Positions 25,240-36,412 of a stretch of DNA of 64,000 nt are shown in pieces. Below the pieces are notes generated by a model, which saw only the letters and a list, made by a program, of their open reading frames with translations, was not told the origin of the DNA and ran no database searches. The position numbers and the translations under genes were made by a program. Source of the stretch: Ricinus communis (Eukaryota > Streptophyta > Magnoliopsida > Malpighiales > Euphorbiaceae); assembly GCF_019578655.1 (NCBI RefSeq), contig NC_063260.1:21414888-21478887 (forward strand). Direction: 5' to 3'. Within the stretch, counting starts at the first letter, position 1; every line of letters begins with the position of its first letter.

Positions 25240-25460
25240 CACCACCTTCTCAACCATGTAGCTTCATCAAGTGCTACCTTGATTCTTGCATCCCATGACA
25301 TTGATATTGGAACTTAAGGTCTTGGGGAGATGAGGCCATGGAGAGTGGCATCATTCATGAACTCATAGATTACAATCTTCGCAGGCACAAGGTATTCTTG
25401 TTTGTGATGGAACCGAAGTTCGTTAATGAAGGCATTGTCCTTCTCCTCTTGGCCCTTCAT
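25240..25460 (-). pseudogene. Decayed receptor-like protein kinase fragment (CRINKLY4-related type)
   Basis: On the minus strand one frame reads QEEKDNAFINELRFHHKQEYL, then KIVIYEFMNDATLHGLI, an in-frame stop, then MSWDARIKVALDEA. Kinase subdomains III-V of plant receptor kinases have this order: F-x-x-EL, HHK-x-LV, a VYE[FY]M-x-N-x-[TA]L hinge, then LSW-x-x-RI-x-[IV]ALDAA. The QEKEDAF-like start and LHGL hinge suggest the CRINKLY4-related subfamily, which is inference. Several loops are deleted, there is one stop, and the rest of the domain is absent, so it cannot encode a kinase. No intact copy is in the window. Confidence 0.6.
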
Positions 25461-26537
25461 CTTCTATATATGAAAATAGAAATAGAGCTTGACACCTCTT
25501 TAGGATATAGTTCCACAAAAGAGCAACTAGAGTCTGCAGAAATTAGTTCCGTAATCTACTGTTAGGGTTTTCTCTTAAATATGGACAATAACAACTAGCG
25601 TTAGCATTTCATACAATTATATCACTGAACGGAATAGAGAATTATATTGACACTATTTAATTCTTCCTAGTCATTGAACTATTAGTGGTACATTCGAAAA
25701 ATAAATGAAAAAAGAAACTCAAATCTAAATCCGGGGACAATGTCCATTTAAGGCTATTTAATTTTAGATTACAAAAGAAGATTAGAGGACTTGAATTTTA
25801 ATTTTTTTTTTAATTAACTATGATGCGTGTGTAGGGCTACAGATTTTGATCATCAATATCTAGACAGGTTTAGTCAAACTTTAATAGCTGAATTCAGGTT
25901 AAGTAGGCAATTTTTCAGAAATATTGTGCTAGTTTTTCTTCGAGTGCCAGCTCTCGTAGGTGACGCTCACCTGCTACCTGCTATATTCTTTAATGCTTTT
26001 TCCTCATGTCCCCGTAAGTTTTTCTAAAAAAAAATATTACTTTTTTTTCAAAAATATGGTATATTGTCTTTTAATTAATGTTTAGTTTTTATTTAAAAAA
26101 CAACTAAAACAAACCAATCAAAACTGTATTTTTGAAAAAAAAAAAAGTAAAAGAACTGTATTTTTAATATTGTCAGACAGTAAGAATAAAAAAAATTTAT
26201 ACTGTATTTTATATAAAAAAATAAAAAATAAAGGTAATTTTATTATTTTTTTAAGAATAAATCCAAAAAAAGGGACTGGACTACGTTTGGATTATTAAAG
26301 CAAAAGCTATTGCATTAGGGCCTACAAATAAGCCCAGAAGAACTGATGTTCAAATTCAATAACGTCCCACTGTGTATAAAATGTTGCCATTATAGCATAT
26401 ACTAGGAATTACATAAAACTTGAATATTGGGAATGAAGGTATAATAAAAAGAAATGTTAAAATAGGAAAACATAATAATTTTCCATAACAATTTCTTCCT
26501 CTTTCTTTGTATGCTCCTGAGTAGGAGTCAGCGGTAC

Positions 26538-26545
26538 TATAAATA
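26538..26545 (+). promoter_or_regulatory. TATA box of the Yippee-like gene
   Basis: TATAAATA lies 57 bp upstream of the ATG at 26602. This gives a short leader. Confidence 0.6.
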
Positions 26546-26601
26546 AACGAAAAAAAAAGAAGAAGGATTAAACACATAGAAAGAACTTGAAAGAAATAAT
26601 A

Positions 26602-27510
26602 ATGGGGAGGGTTTTCGTCGTAGACCTTACTGAAAGATACCCAAATACTGCTTTCTATTTCTGCCGGACATGCAGTACTCATACTGCTGCATATTTTGAT
26701 TATTTGGAACATGAAGATGCAGTAATCTCTCTCTCACTCTAATTGTTTTTCTTTTTGTTACTTCTTCATTGTTATTAACTCTAAAGCACTCTTTTTTCCT
26801 CCAAAAACTATGTAGATTAATGATCTATGGGGCTCTTTCAGAGATGTGTAAGCTACTTTTTTATTGCATTGGATTATTTCTTTAAATAATGTTGTAGTCT
26901 GACATTAAGATAAGACCGGTTTAAGAGTTTATATATACATATATTGCAAATTTACAGAATTAAACTTAATTTTTTCTTTTTGTGCTTAATGTCTCTAGTG
27001 TCAACTTGGTGTCTGTTGATACGCCAGAAACTTTTGTATCAGAGGCTAATGGCACTATCACAGCAAGAAAGCTTCACTGTACCAACTGCAGTAGGCACTT
27101 GGGGTACAAATACGTAAGACCATTTTGCCTATCTGTTTATTTTAGCAACTTCTCATTAATTTTAATACGAGAAATAAAAAAAAACTATGTAATAAAAATC
27201 CACGTGGAAGTGACTTCTAAATGTTCTTTTTATTCTTTTTTCTTTTTCTGATTGGGTGATATGTGCTGGTCTCTAGATCCGTGTTGAACAACCTACTTCA
27301 AGGATTAGAGTTGGAACTATTCTATTGAATTTGTAAGATATTTAAATACAATTGACTCCCAACTTCTGTTTATTTTGTTGCATAATTAAATAAATATCAA
27401 CTTCTTAATTGGGTGTTTGTGATGGTTACAATGTAATCAGGTCGCAGTTAGGATTTCAGATTGGCGACCAGATCCTGGATGCAGACAGAATGAATGCACC
27501 ACAGCAATGA
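26602..27510 (+). CDS. Divergent Yippee-like zinc-binding protein
   Basis: Five exons give 130 aa: 26602-26721, 26816-26847, 26999-27113, 27277-27332 and 27441-27510. All introns are GT-AG with consistent phases. The start MGRVFVVDL matches the MGR[LV]F-type N-terminus of plant Yippee proteins. Two CxxC pairs form the expected zinc site: FYFCRTCSTH near residue 20 and LHCTNCSRHLGYKY near residue 80. The latter includes the conserved LG[WY]KY. The protein departs from ordinary Yippee members. The usual HGRAYLF segment after the first CxxC is replaced by INDLWGSFRDVVNLVSV, and the C-terminal tail is different (FQIGDQILDADRMNAPQQ). Yippee domains share the cereblon-like beta-tent fold and are widespread in eukaryotes, but plant functions are mostly unknown. 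Introns are short, and all but one are under 170 bp. Confidence 0.85.
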
Positions 27511-28036
27511 TAAATTGCTAAGGGAGCTATACAAGATAGTTGAGGAAAATTTTGCTACAAAAAATAAGATAATAATAATAATAATTATTATTATTATTAC
27601 TATCATGTAATCTTCAGAAAGGTTTACAGCAATAAAACAATGGTTATTTTTATTTTTATTTCATTCCAATGTGTTCTGTTCATGAATGTGCTTAATTAAT
27701 TTTACATGTTGCAATAGTGCAAATAGTATTTAACAAGTTGTAATTACTAATGCGAATAAGTTTTTAGGTTATGAGATTGCATTTCCAATTAATTAATGAA
27801 TAATATATGTACGTAGCATTGGAAATAAAATAAAATATCTTATTCTTATTTGATCACTAAACTAAACAAAAAGGAAGTAACTTTAACAAACTATAAAGTG
27901 CCCTGTAAAATTATTCTCCATCCAAATCCTTCAACGGCCTATGATCAAATCTTTTAGATCATTTTTCTATTTATTCTATATGTTCCTATGTTAAACCAAA
28001 ATAAATTACCAAGAACTAAAGGGAAAATCTAATTTA
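27511..28036. other. Convergent intergenic gap
   Basis: About 0.5 kb separates the ends of the plus-strand Yippee-like gene and the minus-strand subtilase. It contains AATAAT triplet runs near 27568-27600, AATAAAA signals usable in either direction, and no coding sequence. Confidence 0.7.
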
Positions 28037-31000
28037 TTAAGCTAAAGACACTGCAATAGGGCTTCTTACATAATGGAAACTATCGGTCCAAGTATACCAG
28101 CCGAAGGCATACTCATCCTTTTGATGCTTCTTTGCCATTTCAGGGTTTGCTGTAATTCTTATAGTGAAGCTTTTCTTCTGGTTAACATGATTGAAGTTCA
28201 AAATGCTCGGGGAAGCTTTTACGGAGAATCCCATCGGTGGCTTGGCAGTGAAGAAGTAGACACTGTTGCTAGCACCGACATTTCTCACACTTCTCTTAAT
28301 AGTTACAGTGCCATTGAGTCTTGGAATTGCTATTGATGGATAATTGAGATTGTATGCTGGACTTAATTCTGTTGGACACTTGTATTTTGGGTCAATATCT
28401 TTGAGTCCGTAGTTGCAAAGGTAGTGAACATAGTCCTTGTATGTTGCATCATACACTAGACCAGGGTCTGCTGCCTTTGCCGGCCGGAACTGGCCTGAGC
28501 CAAACTGAAAAGGAGTCGCAGGCTCACCGGATGGATCAGTTATTGGTTGACCCTTGTTATTTTTCATCCATGCTGAGCATACAGTAATTGCTTAATTAGT
28601 TAAATAGAGAGCCATAATTGTCTTAGTTATACCATTAATAAATGTTGATAATTAAAAAAAAAGGAAGTTCACGTTTATTTACCTGTGGTCATGATGGCAG
28701 ATCTTATAGCAGCACTGCTCCATGTAGGATGAATGGCTTTGAGAAGTGCAGCTGCAGCAGCCACATGAGGGCAAGCCATAGAAGTTCCTGAGTCAATATT
28801 AAACTTAACAGTTCGATTGTCAGTTGATAATTTTGTAGGAGGTGATGCTCCACTCCATGCTGCCAATATATTTACTCCTGGTGCTGAGATGTCAGGCTGT
28901 CATAATTATTCAATTAGGTTTCTATCATTCATGTAGTGCTAACATTTAACTCATTAAATATTATACTTTACCTTGAGAATATTAGGATCAATGACGTTCG
29001 GACCTCTGCTAGAGAATGCAGCCATAGAAGGTGCAGGTGAGTAATGCAAGACTGTCTTTGCCTTTCCAATGGTAGCTGTTGGATTCTCTGTAGACTTTAT
29101 GTATTTAAGAATTTCAATTGCTTGATCAGAGGTGACTGCAGTTCCAGGAAGAACATGAGCATCCACAGATACATCATTGCCGTTTGCTGGGCTGTTTCCT
29201 AAGATATAACCAACACCTCCTGCTCTTTTCACTTCCATGCCTTTTCCAACTCTCATTCCAGCTCCTCTCATGCATAATACTATCTTTCCCTTCACCTTAT
29301 CAGGAGAAAGTGAATTTGGGAGGCATTGGCTGCATGAGTATTTCACATTTAGTTGATCTGTTTTTCACGCACATGTTTGAATTGAAAGGAGAGAAGTAAA
29401 TAGAAATATTAAAGAATAAGGATTTGATGGAGTGTACTTGGTTTCGTTCTGGAGGACGCCAGGGGCAACCATATCTGCTGCATACACTAATGGGTACATT
29501 TTGTCTAGCTTGTCTGGAGTCACAGTTTGTCCCTGAAATGAAATCAAATTCAACACAAACTTCGTGCACACTGAATTTCATCCAGCTAATCATTGTTAAT
29601 TTCGTGAATCGGATTACTATATAGCGTGCAAGTGCATATAATTGCTAAATGAGAAACACCTTGTTCTGTGCACAAATTTATGTCTCCAGCACACATTTCT
29701 TGGTGAAAAAGATTTTTTTTTTTTGTTTTATAGGAAATGTGTTTACCATAATTGTCTTGCCATTGCCTAGCACAATAGGACCTAGAAAGGCACGGTCCAG
29801 AGTGCTAGCACCAACAGTAATAATCCATGGAGCAGGGTTAGACAAGGTACTAGGAGCAGGGCCTGCATTGCCAGCAGCACAAGCCACCACAATATTCTTC
29901 TTGGCAGCATGAAAGGCACCAATGGCAATGCCATCTTGTTCATATGGAACTGGCTGAGTAGTGCCAATGGACATGCTCAATACATGGACTCCATCGGCTA
30001 TGGCATCGTCTATAGCAGCAAGCATATCTGCCTCATAACATGTGTTGCCATTCGCTTTTTCTTGGTTAGGAAGTGCCCAACATGCCTTGTATATGGCTAG
30101 ATGGGCCAATGGTGCTCCACCAGAGGCAGTTCCTCGTGCAAATCCACCGTAAGCTGCTGCATCATGGACCCGGTTTCCGGCAACTGTGGAGGCTGTGTGA
30201 GTTCCGTGGCCGTCCATGTCACGTGGTGACCTGGAATCCTCCGAGACATTTAGTGCACCGTTATCTTGTTCAAATGCCTTGATGTAGTATCTAGCTCCAA
30301 TTATTTTCCTGCAAAAATTGCGGTTATTATCTAGCAGGCTAATTGTGTAATTGAAATCCAAATATATAAAGTTAATTCAAAGATTTATAGCTATGATAAA
30401 TTATCCGAAAACATAATAATTTAATTGAAAATGCAATTATTCAGTAATCATGTTTTCTTCATCAATTTTTCTTTATTAATTAGAATTGTCTTCTTAGTAG
30501 TAAGAACAAAAATATATCGATCAATATTCTTTGGACCTTCTTTCGCTTGTTTCTCCTGTCATGTATTTCTCTTCATAAAATAATGCTATATATTTAAAAA
30601 TAATGCTGTAAAGCTCATTCTAAATGATTACGTTTGAACAAGAATATTAATAGTCTATTCTATGATTTACTCATGTAAAACTTACAATCATTTCATTTGG
30701 AAAGGCTAAAAATGGTGGGGTAAAGACAAATTAAAACTGATCATCAGGGTCAAAAGCTAACAAAAATAGACCTGGCTCAAATGCATAGGGCAAGAGTCGA
30801 AGGATAAGAAGAGTTCACAAGATAGCCATGAAAAGAAGACCAACAAACAGGAAAAGCAGGTTAGATGACCTTCTTTGTTTTGTTCTAATTGAAATGGACA
30901 AGCTAGAAATCATCCTCTTGCCACTACAAAATAAAATTATATGAGTGTAGAATCTAGGTCAGGGTGCAGGCCCATCTGAAGCTGTCAATCAGGAAGGATT

Positions 31001-32719
31001 TTGTAAAAGTTCCATTATATATAAAAGGAAAATTGTTCAGTAACAGTAATTTTATAGATAAGGTATCTTCTCGCTATTCTATATGAGGAATGAATGGTTA
31101 ACCACATTTTTATACTATACTTCACTAAATGGAATTATTAATTTTTATGCTCTATGATTCTCCCCCCTAATTTGTGGGGAAGGTTGGAATATAAGATTCC
31201 ATATCATTTGGAAAATAGTTAAATTTTGGTTTCTTTCAAATGATGTACGAGGGCAAGTGGTGAATGTCCGGACGGTTGAAAATGATATCTACTTTAGACT
31301 AGAGTACCCATCATTGAAACAAAGACAAGATTGGTCCACCATAAATTTTTATGTAAGAACATAATAAAGAAAAGGATGTTATCAATCTAGTAGGGCTCCT
31401 AAATTTGGACTGATCAGTAACAGCATGCATATGGATGATGTGAGAATTTTCCTTGACAAGAACAAAAAAAAAAAAAAAAAAAGAAAAGAAAAGGAAAAGC
31501 AATTCTTGCTATTGAGAAAAGGCGAACAAATTTGTACAAAACCATGCTGTAATAGCTAACCAATGTCACATAGAAGTATTATCTTTTTCAAATTTGACTC
31601 CAGGAGAAAGTAAATCATTTAACAGAAGAAAACTGGGAAAGTTAACAGAAAATTCTCACTTGTTACAATGGGAGGAGTTAAATCCAGGCCCAGCTTGGCA
31701 GATTCCCTTCCATGATTTGGGAATGGGTCCCATCCCTTCATCACTAAAACTCTTTGATTCTGGCCACACACCTTGATCATCAAAAACAAAATTTTGCATT
31801 ATTTTTTTGTTAATGAAAAAACAACACTATCACATGCAATTATATTTATGCGAACCAATCAATTCATCACGTATTTCTATATACATTCATAGTGACTAAA
31901 CTACAAAAGAAGATACGACATGGATCACATGAAAGAAGAGCAGAAACCAGCTAGAAATGCCCAAGAAAAGACAATATATACATAATGATTTATAAATGTA
32001 ATTATATATATATATATATTTACCACTATCCATGACTCCAACAATGACTCGTTTGCCATATCCAGCTCTGAAAGGTAACTCTCTTTCCAAGTCAAAGTGA
32101 CTATTGGAGTGGTGGACTTCTTCTCCTTCTTCCAACCCCACAAATTCCCATGACCTTGTTGTTTGCACTGAATATTTTCTTGGATGGCTTTCAATTACTG
32201 ATTTTACTTCTTCCAATTCTGCAACAGAAACAATATCAACCCCAGGAACAGCAATAACATTATTCAGTATCATATAATATAATCTCATAAGCCAAAATGA
32301 AAACAGGCATAAAGCAGAAAATTTTAGATTATCAGAGAAATCTATACACGTACGTGACAGTTTGGAAGCTTGTTCTGGAGTTAACAATGCTGAAAATCCA
32401 TTGATGCTGTTCTTGTAGCTGTAAAGAAGAGAATCTCTAGCTTCTTGTTCAGTTTCTTTAACGGAAAATAAATAAGAGACATGGGTTTCTTCTATTTCAT
32501 GCAATGCTTTATCTCCACTGTGTTCTCCAAAGTATACTATGTAAACCTGTAATTTAATTACACAAAACGTTATTTCATGTAAAAGGAAAAAGGAAAAACA
32601 AAATAGAGTAAAAACATTCATAAAAAATCAATACGTATACAGAATTAAGCCACCTTTTTCTGTACACATGAGGCTAAAAGAGGAAGCAGAAAGAGAAAGA
32701 AAATTGAAATCCTCTTCAT
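28037..32719 (-). CDS. Secreted subtilisin-like serine protease (SBT5-type)
   Basis: Nine exons give 776 aa: 32719-32654, 32546-32354, 32218-32024, 31771-31660, 30308-29747, 29532-29438, 29329-28972, 28896-28683 and 28572-28037. Order of parts: a hydrophobic signal peptide ([18 protein letters not shown]); an I9 prodomain ([11 protein letters not shown] to [16 protein letters not shown]); the peptidase S8 domain with Asp in VGVMDSGVWPES (about 149), His in [12 protein letters not shown] (about 222), oxyanion Asn in [12 protein letters not shown], a PA insert ([15 protein letters not shown]), and Ser in [13 protein letters not shown] (about 566); then a fibronectin-III-like tail ([19 protein letters not shown]). 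All catalytic residues are intact. The closest group appears to be SBT5 (SBT5.6-like), judged from the [18 protein letters not shown] and [19 protein letters not shown] regions. Action in the apoplast or wall is inferred. The substrate is unknown. Intron 4 (30309-31659) is 1.35 kb and holds no other gene. Confidence 0.93.
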
Positions 32720-32728
32720 CTTTGGTTT

Positions 32729-32752
32729 GATGATGATGATGATGATGATGAA
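32729..32752. repeat. (GAT)n microsatellite in the subtilase 5' leader
   Basis: About seven GAT triplets (ATC on the coding strand) lie 10-33 bp upstream of the subtilase ATG. They fall between it and the TATA box, so they are in the 5' UTR. Confidence 0.9.
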
Positions 32753-32798
32753 GGAGTTTTACACAGTATCGTATCAGTGTTGAGTAGATAAATGCGTA

Positions 32799-32806
32799 TA
32801 TTTATA
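32799..32806 (-). promoter_or_regulatory. TATA box of the subtilase gene
   Basis: TATAAATA on the minus strand, 80 bp upstream of the ATG at 32719. Confidence 0.65.
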
Positions 32807-35800
32807 TGAGAATCAAAGTGATAGTTCAAATAAAAAACGGTCCCATATTTTTAGTAAATAATATTATATAGCCTGTAATTCATGGAAACAACCACACTGA
32901 AAAATGAAGAGTTATATTCGTTGTCAATCGCCATCTTACCACGTATTTGGTGCAAATTTTCCTATTTTTTCTGTATTTGGATATGGTAAGGAAAAGATTA
33001 TTATTATTATTATTATTATTGATACTATAGAGTAGACTTCTGTTGATTAAACAGTTCCTGTTATTAGTTCATTTTTTTCTTACGTTGGAATGTCAAATGA
33101 ATTAGTGTGTAAATCTTTAACCAATGAATTAAATTGTCTTTCTTTCTTTTTTACCAATACATATGTATAATGGCACGATCTGTTTAAAATAGTACAACTT
33201 CTCAACCCTATCATCTAAGTTTGAAAACCTGTTTTTCTCAAAAGAAAGTTCAAAGGAAACTGTTTCAGTTTAAGTGGTTAGAATTTCCATTTCTGTTTTC
33301 TCAATGCAAGTAATTAGGAGTAATCGCTATCAGATAATGCTTTCACTGTTTAACTATTGTTTTATCTATACGAATTACTTTTGCTTGTTAATATAATAAA
33401 TAATAATTTATATATATTAATATTCTCACTATTCTTTGCTAAGCTAATATACAAAAGAATCAGATTCAATAATTGATGATTACACTTATCTGAATCTCAG
33501 GCTTTTCTCAACCTTTGTGGCCGTGTCTCATTTGATTTTATTATTCCAAAGGGACATCGAAAGAGACATTGAGAGTCTACTTTACTTTTTTTTTTTTTTT
33601 AATACTTCTTAAAATTATGGCAATCACCTCTTGCAGAATGGAGAAAAAGGTAATCGATGTTCCTTCTTCATTTACATTATGCCCAGCAATTAAGATTTTC
33701 ATAACATTCTCTTTATGTTTTTCTAATCGTAATTATTCATATTATTATTATTTTTTTAATTATACATATTTTAATTAATAAAAATTTTAATTTTTTATTT
33801 AAAGATACTTTTATATATATAATATATTAACAATTCAATTAAAGATGTAATCGATAATATATTTTTATGATCAATATTATAAATATAATTAATATTTTTA
33901 GGATTAAAAATTATTATCTAATTAAAAGATAATATATTAGTTTATGTATTAGTAGAATAATTTATAATTTTCTTAATCTACGAAGATATATAAAATTAAT
34001 TATAATTTTTTTAAATAGTATTTCATTTCACAATCACAGAAATATTATTTTTTTTTATAAATTTACCGATTTATGATAAATCATTAATTTATGCAAAAGC
34101 TTTTGTAATGTCATACCTTTTTTGTAACTAATAAAATCTATAAAAAAAAGTTTTATATGAAAAGAATGGTGATTATAATAAGGTGTGGTTGAGCAAATAA
34201 GAAAATGCTTTAGGGCCACTGCCCTACAAAGTATAAGATGCTTAGGCATGGGGCAATTGGGATTATAGATGCTGCCTTCCAACTCTGATGTAACTTGCCG
34301 TTTTGTGCAAAGTCTTCCAAATCTAAGCCTACGCATAAAAGAAAAGGACCACCAATTCCAAATCATACTAATTGAAGTTAATACAAAATAAAAATCAAGA
34401 TTGAAAAAGAAATATCAAATACCGCTTAAGATTTGTCTACTGCCATTGAAAGTTGACTTCATTAGTTAGCCATTTCCCAAATTTGATAATCCATCCTTTG
34501 TGATGACACGATCAAGCCTCAAATCATACACATGCTTAATATTCAATTCTTAACGAATTACTTATAAACATAAAAAGAAAATCTAACTCAAATCTTACAA
34601 TGAGTGATCTTAATTTTGAAAATGAATGAGGTTCATCCTAATCCTGTTAAGAAGAGGACTGTCTGAGAAATCTTAGTAAGGTATGATCATTTAAATCCGT
34701 TTAAGGCTTAAACAAACTTAAATCGTCTCTATCTTGCACTTCTGTATTGGATTTATCTATTTCAGGATAAGCATAATACAAGGTCGTCTTTGTTCATTCA
34801 TTCTCATCTGGTCCACGCTCATATCATTGTCTTTTAAAACATCAAAATCCTCAACATTCCTTCTCCCTTTTAAATTTCAATGCGTAGAGTGGACAATCTA
34901 GGAAGGCAAATTGGGCGCTTTGATAATAATAATCTATCATGTCATTCGCGTTTCGAGTATCAAACCTTTTGAAACCGTAGATTTTATTGTGTCTGTTTGT
35001 ATAGAATCTTTTGTTTTAGGTTGACAATCATAATAATATAAATTGGGATCAGCCGTTGCATGCCATGCGAGTGATGGCAACAACCTTGTCAAAATAGATG
35101 TGGTGCGCAATTCCTGAATCACTATTAATGCCCCATGTATTTTGGATTTTTCCATTATCTCAAAAACGGATCACAAGCTGACCCATAAATTTGACTTGTT
35201 TACTGCTATACAACTCCAAATTATATATAATTCTATTTTGATTCATGTTTGTAAGTCGACCTCACGATTGGAAGGGGTTGCTACAGGAATAAAACAAAAG
35301 CTGCAACCCGTGAACCATAGAATAATAATAATAACAAAAAGCATTAATGAGGATGGTCTCTTATACTCTGCCTGTTGTAATTTGCTTGCAATTCTTCGCA
35401 ACCAAAAAATAATGAAAAATCTACACAAGAATCACTACGCATCTTCAACTGCCTGCATGTGACACAAAAATCCAATTTTGTCCATCATAAATTAGCTTTA
35501 TAGGCCATATGAAACCCAAAATTGGCCATGTCTCATTGCTCTGCAGCATAAGCTTCTCCTTCTGAGTTCTCGCAATCCAAAAAAAGAAGGTTCTGCCTAG
35601 CTTCCATTTTACACCTTTTTTTTTTCCTTTCTCCTGTGAATTTTCACCATCAATTTTTCTTTTTCCTTCAATAATTTCTGCAGAAAAGAAAAAAATCAGG
35701 ATTTCAAACCTCACCCGCTGCAGTATGAGGCACACACTCTTGACTGAGCTACTATAGCAGTATAGCCAATGGCTCACCCACAAAACTTTTCCCGCTCAAA

Positions 35801-36412
35801 AACCATGTAATGATTATTACTCTTTACTTTCTAGTCTAACTACTTCCATGCACAATTATCGACATCAGCTAATAGTTTTTCTTTTCTTTCCACCTGAAAT
35901 ATAATCCTTGTATCATTGAATTTAAGGAGGATTTACATCTAACTGTAGCAAATAAGAGAGTGACGTTTAGACACCCAGTCTGCCACTTCGTTACAACATC
36001 TGTTAATATGAACAAAAGAGCAAAAAGAAAAATCTCAAATGTAGTCTGAAATTCTTTTCCCCATTAGAATTGTAATGTCAAGAATAAAATGAATTTTTCT
36101 CATCATATACTTTCTTGTTTCTATATTTGATGCCACTGTGTACTCCAAACCCAAAATTACATGCTCTTGCAAGACGTCCAACTACTGGAGGCACAGATAC
36201 TGTAAGGAAAGAAATTATATGCAAAATGCTGTTTAAATGCCTTTAAAAGCTGTCGGACGAATAAAAGCTGTCGACAAAGCTTTTATATGCACAAAAAAGA
36301 ATAGACAGCTCTCAATTGAGCCACAAGTATATCATTCCTTCAAGCTCCTTATTAGCATCTCAAGATCTCAAAATCTCCAATTAGAGAATGCACCACACCT
36401 GGCAGACTGATA
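32807..36412. other. Intergenic spacer between subtilase promoter and TPS1 3' end
   Basis: No gene is supported. The left part is AT-rich, with ATT triplets near 33000-33020. The segment 34200-35800 is less AT-rich and has several frames of 60-110 codons on the minus strand (for example 34055-34366 and 35445-35783), none resembling a known protein. The region next to TPS1 (about 36100-36412) is presumably its 3' UTR. Confidence 0.55.

Noticed and set aside
25827..26027. 66-codon plus-strand frame between kinase relic and Yippee-like gene
   Set aside because: No motif, and it is not in frame with the kinase relic.
34055..34366. 103-codon minus-strand open frame near 34.2 kb
   Set aside because: No recognisable domain, and its C-terminal half runs through AT-rich sequence. 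It could be transposon debris but nothing supports a gene.
35445..35783. 112-codon minus-strand open frame
   Set aside because: The composition is Lys/Phe-rich from A/T tracts, with no motif, no splice context and no promoter signal. It is probably chance.
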